From: Cristatella mucedo
Lineage: Eukaryota; Bryozoa; Phylactolaemata; Cristatellidae
Direction: 5' to 3'
DNA length: 64,000 nucleotides
Assembly: GCA_009760855.2 (NCBI GenBank)
Contig: WPIO01000041.1
Location: 685,001 to 749,000 of the forward strand
Below, one piece after another: positions 13,068 through 23,682 of the stretch (position 1 is its first letter; every line of letters starts with the position of its first letter). The notes beneath the pieces are model-generated. The model was not told the origin of the DNA, made no database searches, and saw only the letters and a program-made list of their open reading frames with translations. Made by a program: the position numbers and the translations under genes.

Positions 13068-13205
13068 CCCATGGTTAAGGTGCCCACCCTTAACGACCGA
13101 GGGCAAAGTAAATGTATTTGATGACCGAAGTCGCAGGCTCGTGCCTCGTGACATATGTGGAACGCCTGAATAGAGAATAAGGTCTCCTGGGGTGCTATAA
13201 AATTG
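13068..13205 (+). mobile_element. SINE with tRNA-like head and L2-like tail (family V)
   Basis: A head with ATGGTTAAGGTGCCC (A-box-like) and a B-box-like TCGCAGGCTCGTGCC is followed by CGCCTGAATAGAGAA and GGGGTGCTATAAAA. The tail is the hairpin also found at the 3' end of the L2 LINEs here. Related copies lie at about 45745-45890, 52850-52975 and, on the minus strand, 2245-2395, 26362-26475, 35250-35395, 38855-39000 and 56440-56530. Confidence 0.65.
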
Positions 13206-13209
13206 AAAT

Positions 13210-13626
13210 CAATTTATTTGTTTATTTATGATTCTCTCTGGACCTGCATGCAGATTGAGCCACTCTCTTGCACTAACCTATCTGTGCGAACTCTCAGCTC
13301 TCCGTATGTGCTCACGAACCAGACCCTCCTCTACTTCCGGTCGCCTCACGTTCCCCAACTGAAAACTTTCGACAGCCGGGCCTTCAGTTCGTCTGCAGCA
13401 CCGACATTAATCTGAGCTAACCTTCGAAGTATCCTGGTATTTATTACCTATTGCTTTTTCGTGCTCACCTGTGCATGATTCAGCTCACGTTACCAACCTG
13501 GGGCTCTTCGGATATTACTACCAATCATCTGGTAATGCTTTCTGGAAAGCATCTATAGAGTGCCTAGAAAGAGATTTCGTCTTTTAGGGTGCTATACAAG
13601 CGTATTATTATTATTATTATTATTAT
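13210..13626 (+). mobile_element. L2-related LINE 3' fragment
   Basis: A decayed L2 RT C-terminus (LKTFDSRAFSSSA-like) is followed by GAGTGCCTAGAAAGAGATTTCG ... GGGTGCTATACAAGCG and (ATT)n. The tail differs from the main L2 family and matches the copy at 46.9 kb, so it is a second subfamily. Confidence 0.6.
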
Positions 13627-13949
13627 TCTGGCCAGCGGCTCCGAGTGCCCTCTAGGCTACTTGGGCAAGATTGTCTAAGCACGCCTACGCCTGCATGGAG
13701 GTGCAAGGTTGTCTAAGAGCGGCAACCCGCTTGTCATTCATCATCGCTTTCCCGTCGAGTGTTTCTCGAAGCGAGCTGCACAGCACCGAAGCGACAACTC
13801 CGCTCTCATGCAGCGGCATGCTAACAACTACGCAAGTATCGTCATCAGAGGTAGCGGGCGAGTCGGTAGCACTTTTCGTGATTACACGCTGGACTTCCCT
13901 CCCATGCGCTCCGAAAATTTTGCCGTTGCCTCCCTAATTTTAACTGCTC

Positions 13950-15080
13950 AATGCCGAGTGGCCTCTTTAGCGCAGCGCCTCGTTCGAGGCGCCTCGAGGT
14001 CCCCACGCAGCTGCCAGGCTACACCCTCGTCGATCCACTCCCACGGGCTGGGGTGAAGTGGGTTCGTCGGAGCGAGCGCTTCTTCAATCTCTTAGTCGGG
14101 CGATGCAGCAGGCCCAGCCGGCTACGGCTTTAGAAATGACATCACCGACTGTTAGACTGTCAAAACGCCAACGGAGCACGCCGGCCTCCTGCACGGCTCC
14201 AGCCCCGAGCCCGGGAGGGCAATGGCCGCCCGAGCCCGTCGGCCGGGCGGGCCAATGAAATTTGATTGGTCCGCAGTCAGGCGGCGCCACGCCTGCCACC
14301 GTTAGCAGGCTCGTGCATCCGCCGGGAATAGCCGCCGTCGGACGCCGGCAGGCTGTCTCGCCGTCGTTCCACTCCGGTCGCCTTCGCTGCACGACGCGAT
14401 TCGCGGAAGTGCAGCAGCGCATCGTTTATCGTCTTAGACGCTTCCCAGTGAAACCGACCGCGGCGGCCGTGCTAGACGGGCAGCCAGTGTTCGTCTCCCT
14501 TCCCACCGCGCCGCCGCCTCCTCAGAAGGAGCGTCCGGTGAGTGGCCACGAGACGGCCGGTGAGCGCTGCTAGGGCTCGGCGATCGCTTCTCCTCGAGCC
14601 GTCGGCATCGAGTGGCCGACATCCGGCCGCGCGTCTGTCCGTTGCTACGCCGGCTCTCGCGCACCAGCGCCCAACGCAGGGTACCGACGAAGGGGACGCC
14701 GTGCCGGCATCGGCTGCCGGCGCAAGGCAGGCGCCTCCTCACGTGCGGCCCTCGCGACTGGAAAGAGGGCAGCGCTGAATGTAGAGCTATGGGTGCAGCC
14801 AAGTTGCTCGAGCATGAGGATGAGGCCGAGCACCACGATCTGGCTGCAGCGTCTGCCTACAGACTGGCAGTCTGATACTCAGGCGCCTCGGAAGCGAGAC
14901 GTGGAATCCCGCTCGAACACGCCGAACCGCTTCTCGGCGCCGCCTTTCGGATGTGGGGAGGGTGGGCGGCTCACCGGCCTGAAGGAGTTCGTTGTTTGGC
15001 CGCACTCGCGGCAACGCCACAGGCCACCGACCGGCCGAGCTCCCTGGCAGCTCAGCCGACGCTATCGGTAATGGGGTGAT
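13950..15080. promoter_or_regulatory. CpG-rich island with CCAAT boxes, candidate promoter
   Basis: This 1.1-kb stretch is strongly CpG-rich compared with its flanks. CCAAT at 14252-14256 faces ATTGG at 14265-14269, an arrangement common in vertebrate and invertebrate promoters. Between there and a strong donor GTGAGT at 14538 there is no ATG on the plus strand, so a non-coding first exon of a plus-strand gene is a reasonable reading. A 28-codon open frame starting with ATG lies at 14789-14875. Many overlapping open frames here only reflect high GC. Confidence 0.35.
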
Positions 15081-15513
15081 GTTTATTATTATGCCGCCGT
15101 GGCTTCGCCCGGCCCGAGGCCGTTCGGGCCGATTATATGCAGTCCGCAGCCTGACGCCCGGTGGCCAGACGGCCTACCTGAGCTCCTCCTCTGTGGTGGC
15201 CTGCCTGCTGTGTGGCTGCTGCCAACAACAAAAGCTTGAGCCGTCATTGCGGTGCATAGCACTGCTTTCCCTACGATTACCGGCGTGCCTACTGCCGAAT
15301 GACTCATTGTACGTGATTTCATTGTTCCAGCGATCAGCGTTCCGAGAACTGCTGGCGGCAGACGTCTGTTGCCGAGCTGAGCTCGCCAGGCCACGACGAG
15401 ACCCCTGCCTGGTCTGGCCCGACCCACCCGAGCTATGTTCACTGCTGCTTGGCCGAGCTTGGTCGCAGTGAATGGGCTCTAGGTATTTTGCGTTTTTCCC
15501 GGCAGTCGGAGGC

Positions 15514-15660
15514 TTAATAATAACAATAATAATACGTTTGTATAGCCCCCTCACAGAACTTAATCTTGCTCTCTCTCTCTCTCCCTCTCTCTCTCTCTCT
15601 ATGCACTTTACATTTGCTTCAAAGGGAGCAACGTCGAATGGTTAGTGGTGGTAGCATGCC
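15514..15660 (-). mobile_element. L2-clade LINE 3' fragment with (CT)n
   Basis: An (ATT)-type tail and GTATAGCCCCCTCACAGAACTT are followed by a CT microsatellite (15568-15601) that replaced the second arm of the hairpin, then CACTTTACATTTGCTTCAAAG. Confidence 0.6.
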
Positions 15661-16729
15661 CAATGAGAGCCGACTTCCTAGTGGATGTAGCCTCTTGAGC
15701 CCATAGCTGCATGCAAATTAGCCGACGAGGTGAGAACTGGCATCAGCTGTTGCCTGCAAATCGGCTTCCGGCTAGCCGCCCAGAGTCATTCGACAAGTCA
15801 TTAGTCGAGGCAGCTCCTGGATGGTTGGAGCCCTTAGCCAGATAGAAACTGGCAATGGTGGGATGATTGCTGTAAATCTCTGCGTCAGAAAGCAGGACGT
15901 GGCCCGATCGGCTGGCCTCTCGAGCTGAGAGGACACTGGGAAGCTGCCTGACCGCAGCCGACCTCCCAACTACACATCCAGCTGCCAACGGCTGGCCTGT
16001 GCAAGCCGTTGGCAGCCGTTCATTTCTTTATCTCTCTCGTCGTGTAGCGAACCCCTTTGTTAAGCATGCTGTCTCCTGTCTTCGGAAGCTCTCTCCTGTC
16101 CTTCTTGCTGCTGCTAGTGCCTCTGGCTTCAGAGCTTTACACCGCTATGGGCTCACTTCGAATGGCAGTTGCTCATGCCAAAGTCTGTCAGTCACTCTGT
16201 TCTGTCTCCTCCTATCTGTCTCCTTGAACGAATACGTTTGATCTAGCTGTGTGCTGATCATGCATAGATGATGTGTATTTACTTAGTGGCACGTGCCGTG
16301 CCTTGCCACTGGTCTTAGCCCAGGGGTAAGAAGCTGGGGCACTGAGGCAGCTAGATCAAATCGCTGTGCAAGATAAGATAGATATATTGCAGGATGAGAT
16401 AATCAGTCATCAAGATGATCAGCTTTCTCAACATTGCAGATTCATTTCTTAGTTTTATGATTGCTCCCTTGAAAATTATATCAAAATTGTGAATTGTAAA
16501 CTTTTGGGCGAAACGCTGGGTGACTGCAGCTACAGGCAATTTTCCGTGCTTCCTTTTCAGCGTCTGTAAGTTCCTGCAAAGAGATTAAATTCAATTAGAG
16601 TGATATGCAAATGTTGTATTATTAGTTTTATGTAAAAAAGATGTTTTGATAGTTTTTAATTTGTGATAAGTAAATTCCCAATAAGGACTGTCAGAGTTGG
16701 ATCACGGGATGGAAAAGTAAGACCTGCTA

Positions 16730-16858
16730 TTTGGATGCTGACCCTGTTCATGTCACCTCCTAACCATGTTATGCTTTTTATCATTGAGCATGCTACCACT
16801 AACCGTTCGATCGTGCTTCTTTTGCAGCAGATGTAAAGCGCCTAGAAAGGCTTGTATG
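16730..16858 (+). mobile_element. L2-clade LINE 3' UTR fragment
   Basis: It contains GCTGACCCTGTTCATGTCA, the ACCATGTTAT stretch and GCAGATGTAAAGCGCCTAGAAAG from the L2 3' UTR. The (ATT)n tail is missing because LINE-B sequence follows. The remainder of 15.66-16.73 kb holds nothing I can name. Confidence 0.6.
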
Positions 16859-16894
16859 GCTTTGTGGAGTTACAGATAGAGATACATATATATG

Positions 16895-17640
16895 CCAGTG
16901 AGTTTTGTATAGTGCACTCACAGCCTAAGCTGCTTTCGGTACACATTCGGCAGCCAATAGACTTCAACAGACTGTGAGAAGCATAGCTAAGTCAGGAGAG
17001 CAGTTGAGGTAGTGAGTAGCATAGAAGTAGCAGTTTAGGATGGCTGGAAAGCATGCGCCATAGTCGGCAGTAGGAGAGTAGTTGACGTTGCCTGAAAATT
17101 GTGAAAGTGAATTGCACAGTCTAGGATCTCTAGAGAAAATGTTTCTTGTCACCAACGGTCTTTTAGCAGAGTAATGGAACAGCTAACTTATGTCCACGCA
17201 GGATCTGAGGGCACGAGGAGGCTGAAAGGAGGGCAGAATTTTAGCTAGGTATGAAGGAGCCAAGCTGTGGCAGGGCTGGTGAGCCGTGATGGCACACTAG
17301 GTAAGCTGGTTACTTTCACGACCTCGGTTCCGAGGTCGTGGGTTCGATTCCTTAGGTGGGCGATCCTTTATCACCACTGCAAGTGGTGGTGATGGCCGTA
17401 AAGGCTCTTCTGTCGCTATACAAAAGGAGGCTGTTTAAGCAGCTAGGATTTTTTTTATGAGTCAGTGGAAGAACGTTGTATCCGTTGATCAACCGGCAGC
17501 CATCAAAGCTCTTTCAGCAAAGGAGCCACATGGTCAAATCTCTGGGATTTGTAAACTAGACTTGAAGTCATAGTCATAGCCAGCTGCAATGGCCTAGTGG
17601 CATTTTTTCGGTAGCCCAGCTAAAAGGGAATTAGCCCTCA
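16895..17640 (-). mobile_element. LINE-B 3' part, interrupted by a SINE
   Basis: 16895-17265 is the minus-strand counterpart of the LINE-B 3' UTR at 1200-1545. After the SINE it resumes at about 17455 with the RT C-terminal segment (ATCAACCGGCAGCCAT, equal to the minus strand of 1100-1120). Confidence 0.6.
17265..17452 (+). mobile_element. tRNA-derived SINE (family T), nested in LINE-B
   Basis: The head starts CCGTGATGGCACACTAGG. A perfect GGTTCGATTCC B box lies at 17341-17351 after an inverted-repeat arm CGACCTCGGTTCCGAGGTCG. The tail AGGAGGCTGTTTAAGCAGCTAG ends in a T run. LINE-B sequence continues on both sides with a short TGAG repeated at the junctions, consistent with a target duplication. 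Confidence 0.75.
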
Positions 17641-18633
17641 TTGGATTAATCATGGCCACATCCTGCTAGGCACCATCTGTGAACTTGCATGGGACATCAG
17701 AAGAATGTTCAATCGAGTAGTAGTGCTGTGGCAGCTCGAAGCCCAGTTTGTTACTGTACAAAGGCAGACCAGCAGCTGGCCGTTTTGTAGTGTGCAGCTG
17801 TGAGCACCGAAAAAGTAGCCAGACTCTTCTTGTGTCCGGCTGAATGCTGGTAGGACCACATCTCCTTTTTTGACACGATCTTTCATTACTTTTCGAGTAA
17901 GACCTGCTTCTACTATTGCTGCTGCTGCTGCTGCGTGTGCTGCTCCTGAGGCTGCTTCTCATTTTTCAGCATATCATGCGCTTCATTTTTCAGCATATCA
18001 TGCGCTATCCTCATCCACCATCAGCCTGTCAGATTGTCAGCTGCTTCACCGTCTGCCAATAAAGCAACTGTAGCATTCGGCTGCGGGTTTCTTTCTGCAA
18101 GGAGGGCATACAATAACCGTGCCCTGCCAGCCCAAGCGGTGGCAGTAGTCGTGCCTGGGTCTCGCTTGCTCCTTCTGTAGCTGATCTCTTTGGTGAGTCA
18201 GCCTCAAGATCAGCTACGAGTTCACGCCCACAGCTCAGACAGCTAACACCATTCGATCTGTCGACCGACGATGACAGCCGGCACGACCGGCCAGAGCTTG
18301 AGCTAGAGGTGTGGCAAACTGCTGCTGCTGATTAATGATCTCGGTTCCCGGTCCCCAGTCCTCGGTTGCCACAGACTACCTCCCCCTTGCAGCTGCAATG
18401 TAAACCGATGCATCCTCGGCTCCTATCGGCACTCGTCTCTTAGCGGCCAATCTGGTGGCTGAGAGGGCAGCCGCCCCAACGGCCTGAAACCTGCGCCACG
18501 GCAGTGTGCAATCAACTGAGAAGACAAGCTCCTCGGGCGCCCTGGCTGGCGACTGCAAAATGCTGCCTGCTTGAACAACCGATGACCTAATTTAACGAGC
18601 CAGACAGCATATCCATAGCGCCAGTGCTGGCAG

Positions 18634-18806
18634 CCTGTGTATACTGTCCCTGGATAGTGTGGACCTCGGCGCTGTCACACCCCCGGTGAGCAGCAGCAGT
18701 GCCGAGTCACACATCTCAGTCGAGCAACTGATCGCAGGTGTGATTGCTCGTGCCTCACTAGAAGCTAGCCGGGTCTTACAGAGACATTTAGTAGATGCAC
18801 TTTGCT
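18634..18806 (+). CDS. Candidate internal exon, unknown gene (phase 2 in, phase 1 out)
   Basis: The exon runs from an acceptor GCTGGCAG to a consensus donor GTAAGT at 18807. It encodes about 57 residues with an SVD..AVTPPVSSSSAES linker and then an amphipathic helix containing VEQLIAGVIARASLEAS and LQRHLVDAL. The composition is not that of the surrounding repeats. Its exit phase fits the exon at 19494. I do not recognise the family, and strand and reality need transcript data. Confidence 0.4.
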
Positions 18807-19493
18807 GTAAGTTCATCGGCGTCATTGTTATCTTATCTCTTTTTGTGGGGAAACCCAACAAATCGTTGCAATGACTTCTGGGACCATGTATTACCCTGCC
18901 TATATTGCTCCATGCTCAACCTCCTCCTCTAAAGTGGTCCATTCACTTCATGCGAGTTTACCGATAGGTGCTGGCTCGATTGATTCGCTTGCCAATGTTA
19001 GAGGGCCAAACGCACTGAGCTGTCGGCATCTGCAGCTGACAAGCTGCTAGCAGCCCGTGTGCCGGTAGCGTGTCATGTTGCTGCCTGGATCGTAGCCCAA
19101 AGCCACTATGTCCTTCCTCTTGCAGACAGCTGAGTGACCTAGACCTTGCTCGAGGCCATCGAAGGAATGCCACTTGGCTGGTGCTTAGTGCCTACCACTG
19201 GGAATGGCTGGTTTGACCTTTTTGCCCGAATTCGGGTCAACAGTAGTCGGCAGTTTGTCTTAATGCAGAGATTTTACCGAGTTGCTACCGGCCTTTAGGT
19301 GGGGCATGCCTCCATGGCATGTGACTGCAGCTGCAGAGCCTCATTTATTTTGGAATTTGTTGCCCTTGGCATAAAACCAGCTTCCAATCCACCGATCGAG
19401 TCAGTGAAGTCTGTACACATAGATACCGATGTCGTGAAAGCTGCTGTCGTTGGGTGGAGGGGGCTGTAATCTTTTCGCCCCTCCACTTCTCAG

Positions 19494-19653
19494 CAGATCA
19501 TGAAGAGTGGGCATGTGTGCTCTCGCAATATGCAAATGCAAGCGCAGCTAGTTTGACGCTGCATGGGCCACTTTTTGTTGCATATGACGCCTTGGCAGGG
19601 ACATCTGGAAAAAGCAGGGCTCTTTTCCTCAGACTGGCAGCAAGCCACGATGC
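19494..19653 (+). CDS. Candidate internal exon, unknown gene (phase 1 in, phase 2 out)
   Basis: A strong pyrimidine-rich acceptor (CTTTTCGCCCCTCCACTTCTCAG) opens it and GTAAGA at 19654 closes it. The 53-residue product starts DHEEWACVLSQYANASA and contains LHGPLFVAYDALAG and SRALFLRLAASHD, a helical pattern. Joining it to 18634-18806 makes a TCA serine codon at the junction without a stop. No family is recognised. Confidence 0.42.
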
Positions 19654-20217
19654 GTAAGAACGTGTTCGAACGTGACCGTATCATTGCAACTAGCCTGCTC
19701 GACATTGTCAGCCGTTGGTAGCAGGTCAAGGAGGCTTTCTTCTGCTGTTGCTTACCCTCTCCCCCCCCAGCTGCCATCAGTTGGGGCTCCAAGCCTCCCT
19801 GCCTGTCTTGTTCCACCGTCACTCGCCACTGCACTGCACCCTGCATCGGTGCGGACGCTATTTCTGCTTTCTTCTCCAGTGCAGCCTGCACATATCTTTT
19901 TTTGGACCTGCTTGTACAACCTCCTCGCGGTGTTGTAATCGAACATTACTAATGAGACGCAGTAGTGACTACGCAGAAGCAGGTTCGCGTAGCACCGTGG
20001 TAGCTGAGTAGCTGCAGGACTGCTGTCGACTAGGCGCAAATGCTGAAAGAAAGACTCGGGTCTAAGCTGCAGCCTTAAGTCTCATGCTGAGCAGCAGCTA
20101 CCAGTGCAGGTACAGGGAGGGGGACTCTGTATGGTGCTACATGCATGTGTGCACCCGTGTGCATGTGTGCTTGTGAGTGCGCAAGTGTGTGTGCATGTGC
20201 GTAGGAGCACTCATGTG

Positions 20218-20222
20218 TGGGT

Positions 20223-20296
<74 letters not shown>

Positions 20297-20362
20297 AGGA
20301 GCACTCATGTGTGGATGTGTGTGTGTATGTGCGTGTGCATGTGTGTGTGTGCGTGTGCAAGC
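20218..20362. repeat. (TG)n microsatellite
   Basis: A pure TG core lies at about 20229-20293, flanked by two copies of a longer degenerate unit containing GTAGGAGCACTCATGTGTGG. The region 20.4-22.0 kb beyond it has several GC-moderate open frames and a CTG/CAG-rich patch at 20600-20760, but no feature I can defend. Confidence 0.9.
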
Positions 20363-22045
20363 TCCTCGCATGCTGCATGAGAAAACTGGGTGAGTGGGCT
20401 CTCACAAGTTTACCTTTTCTAGGACCCAAGCTGCTAGCCAATCAACCGGATAGGTATATTTGATAGCACAGCAGGCCAACAGACCAGATTCCAGCTTCTT
20501 CCAGATAAGAAGTGCCTTGTTTCAGGCTTTCACCTTGATCGAGTGAAGGTCGTGAAAGCTTTATGGTTCAGGTGTGCATTGCCCTGAACTAGTGAGTGAG
20601 CCTTTTGCCGAGGCAGCAGCAGCTGCTCCCTGCTGCTTCCTGCTGCTCCCTACTGTAGCTTGACTGTACCGTTGGCCAACCGGCCGACGGTTGGAGCACT
20701 GGCCGGCTGCCTGCGGTTGTAGCTTCTGCAGTTGCCTGCTGCTGCTGCTGCTGCTGCTCGTGGCCTGCTGAGGCAGCTGCATTGCTGATTCTCCAGCTCC
20801 GGCCGTGAGCCTGCCCCTTGATGTGCCTAATGCCTCGAATGCCAAAGGCTTGAGGCCGACGTGGCCGGCTACAGCCCCTCCCTCCCACTTGCAATCCCAG
20901 TAGTGCAGGACCTGTGCAGGCCTCACACTGCTGCTGCACCGAAAGTGGCGCAGCATGTGCATGTGCTGGCAACTAGACTCCCGGGGGCTGTTTGTGTGCC
21001 GCTCACTCGGCGGTGGCAGCAAAGGGGGAAGAGAACCGGACCCTGTCTGTGTGCAATCCATGCCGCATGGCCGTCGGTGTTCGGTGGGTGGGTCGATGCT
21101 TCTGTGGCCTCGGCAGGCCACGAAAGCCAGCCAGTGAGCTGCCGCATTCTCAGTCATCTGAGTTCTCCAGGGTTCAGCAAAGCCTGGGTGGAAGTGGTCG
21201 TGCATGGGCAGGAGCCTGTTCAATTCATGTGGCTAGCGATGGTATCTTATACATCCACCATACGGCAGTGGCGACCTGCCGTTAGCTAGTGCGATTTTGA
21301 AAGCTTTTACCTTCCGGTGTCCGCCTCAATCTCAGGCTTATGTAGAGGCGGTGGTAGCAGACGGTAGCGGAGCTGCTGTTGCAGTCTCTTGATTACCATG
21401 GTTACGATGTGGCACGACTGGTTGTGTTGCTGTTATGAGCCAGACTACCCTTGCCCTGATGTGAGTGCAGATGTGTAAGCCAGTGTGGATTCTTCCTGGG
21501 CCATTCTCCTATCATTGACATCAAAGGCCTTTGCCTTAGTGTCGGATGACTGCATTTTGGTCTATGTGCCTGTGCTTATCCCGGACTATGCAAAAATGTG
21601 TTGCAAATAAGCACATGTCATGCCATGCCAGTGTCCGTCGTTTGATTTATCCATGCAGCCTTGCCCATCCTGACCGTGGAATCTGTCAGCAAGCTTAGAA
21701 ATGCATCTTGAGTGTGGCTGCCTTTATTGTTCGCACATGCAAAGTGTGCTTTGTTGGTAGGCTGCCAGCCTTCTTGGGCCATGTTGGTAATCGAATGAAG
21801 GCTGCATTGGCATTAGCATATTGCAGTTCAGACTGGCTTCCAGTACTCAGGCCTCGGTGAGTAAGATTCCCAATTCGATCATTTAGGGGTCGCTTTCTGT
21901 CGTATCCAATAATCAAGCACTTACCTTTTTGGCTTGACTCTAGGAGCATCGTTGGTTTTTGAGCGATTGTGCTCATATCCAGCTCAATAATTGAAAAGTG
22001 CATGACACATTCCATTTGTCGTGCCTGTTACCTTAACACCAGTGT

Positions 22046-22046
<1 letters not shown>

Positions 22047-22119
<73 letters not shown>
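22047..22119. repeat. (CT)n microsatellite
   Basis: A 73-bp pure CT run, the first part of a longer pyrimidine domain that continues to about 22550. Confidence 0.95.
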
Positions 22120-22122
<3 letters not shown>

Positions 22123-22188
22123 CACTCTTTCCCACTCGCTCTTTTCTTGGACTATGTCTCTCACACCTTTCTCCTTCCTCGCATTCCT

Positions 22189-22492
22189 TCTCTCCCTCTC
22201 CCTGTCTCTCCCTCTCCCTGTCTCTCCCTCTCTCTGTCTCTCCCTCTCCCTGTCTCTCCCTCTCCCTGTCTCTCCCTCTCTCTGTCTCTCCCTCTCCCTG
22301 TCTCTCCCTCTCCCTGTCTCTCCCTCTCTCTGTCTCTCCCTCTCCCTGTCTCTCCCTCTCCCTGTCTCTCCCTCTCTCTGTCTCTCCCTCTCTCTGTCTC
22401 TCCCTCTCTCTGTCTCTCCCTCTCTCTGTCTCTCCCTCTCTCTGTCTCTCCCTCTCTATGACTCTCCCTCTCTCTGTCTCTCCCTCTCTCTG
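22189..22492. repeat. 16-bp minisatellite with 48-bp higher-order period
   Basis: Two 16-bp variants alternate: A (TCTCTCCCTCTCCCTG) and B (TCTCTCCCTCTCTCTG). They run in the order AAB four times (to 22380) and then B repeats to the end, with one degenerate unit near 22460. All strand-specific open frames here (Ser/Leu/Pro) are artefacts. Confidence 0.9.
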
Positions 22493-22741
22493 TCTCTGTC
22501 TCTCCCCGTCTCTCAGTCTATGCCTTCTGTCTCTCTCTGTCTCTCTCTGTCGTCAGACGGTCCTTTGGGGCTCTCTGAGTCCTGTTTGGTAATAGCAGGA
22601 GACCTGAGCTGAATTCTGGCCAGGCCACTGCAGTGCTCTTCAGTGGCAGCCATAATCTGATTGAACAAAAGGAGTGTTTGTTCCAGCCTGCACTTGATCT
22701 GCCCCTAAAGGTATGACTAGACCCCTGGATGGGAGACTAGT

Positions 22742-22894
<153 letters not shown>

Positions 22895-23157
22895 AGGCAG
22901 GGCAATTGACCCGGATCATGCTGATGAAGTTTGGTCAAGACTTGCCCAGTGGCTGGAGGAGGAGGGGTGCTAAGCCTGTATTCCAGCTCAGTCATGCATC
23001 TTCGACAATTGGCTCTTTCAAGCTCCATCACTACCCGGTTGGTTGGACAGCAGAAAGCCGGGCAAATCCCTGGAGACTGGAAGGCTGGCACTCATCAGCT
23101 GGATCCGGTGACTGGAATGCAGCTTTAGAAAAGTGAGCCTCCCATCATAGCCAGCAG

Positions 23158-23300
23158 CTGATGGACAGGGCCAGATTGCCTCTTAACCTACCAGAGCTCG
23201 AAGCCGTCGAATCGACCGTCGAGTGGACCTACCACCTTTCTTCTCACACTGAAATAGCTCTCGTTGTCCTTCAGTTGCGATCGGCTTACAGTACACATTG
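23158..23300 (+). CDS. Candidate internal exon, unknown gene
   Basis: It ends at a consensus donor GTAAGG (23301). The open frame encodes about 47 residues, including LPLNLPELEAVESTVEWTY, HLSSHTEIALVV and LQLRSAY. Several acceptors are possible: 23151 (phase 2, which fits 19653), 23158 (phase 0) and 23195 (phase 1, after a good pyrimidine tract). The exit is phase 2. Open sequence of similar character continues to a GTAAGC donor at 23651, but I could not find a consistent join. Confidence 0.33.
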
Positions 23301-23682
23301 GTAAGGACACATTGTCTCGATGGTCATTCCATTACTGATTGTACCCGGTTGGTTGGGTGGAGGGGTTCGATGCAGAATGCTGCAGGACCAGTTACTCACC
23401 GGGATGGTAGGTTCGAGGTGCTGCAAGGAGCTATGCTGGATCAATCTGAGCCCCCCACTCCCCTCCGAACGTGGCCCGAGCAATCTACTTCGGCCTGCGT
23501 GCATGCATACAATAGCTCCCCCTCCCGTTGCTGCTGCTGCTGCCGAGTTGCTCCGAGTTGCTCTCATCATTGTCAGCGCGTCTCCTGCATCTGTTCGCCC
23601 TCTTGCTCACGGCTACCTCAGTGCACACATGATTGGCGGGCAGTGCGACTGTAAGCCTTGGTATATGAAAAGTCAAGGACGT

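Noticed and set aside
17341-17351. Functional tRNA gene from the GGTTCGATTCC motif
   Set aside because: No cloverleaf can be folded with a proper anticodon arm, and the same unit is dispersed; it is a SINE head.
18181-18335. Plus-strand open segment with QLRQLTPFDLSTDDDSRHD after a CTTCTGTAG acceptor
   Set aside because: Attractive sequence, but it ends in TAA without a good donor and no upstream join was found.
19003-19190. Further open plus-strand segments with acceptors at 19002 and 19128
   Set aside because: They look coding in part but no donor and phase combination joins them to the exons at 18634 or 19494.
21700-21856. Segment with FLGHVGNRMKAALALA before a GTGAGT
   Set aside because: It resembles an RNase H tail of a LINE as much as an exon; too short to decide.
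21969-22612. Plus-strand frames of 146-207 codons (SLSLPLP repeats)
   Set aside because: They are products of the CT/minisatellite array.
23372-23650. Open plus-strand segments before a GTAAGC donor at 23651
   Set aside because: Two frames look coding in turn; joining to the exon ending at 23300 creates a TGA, so the model failed.
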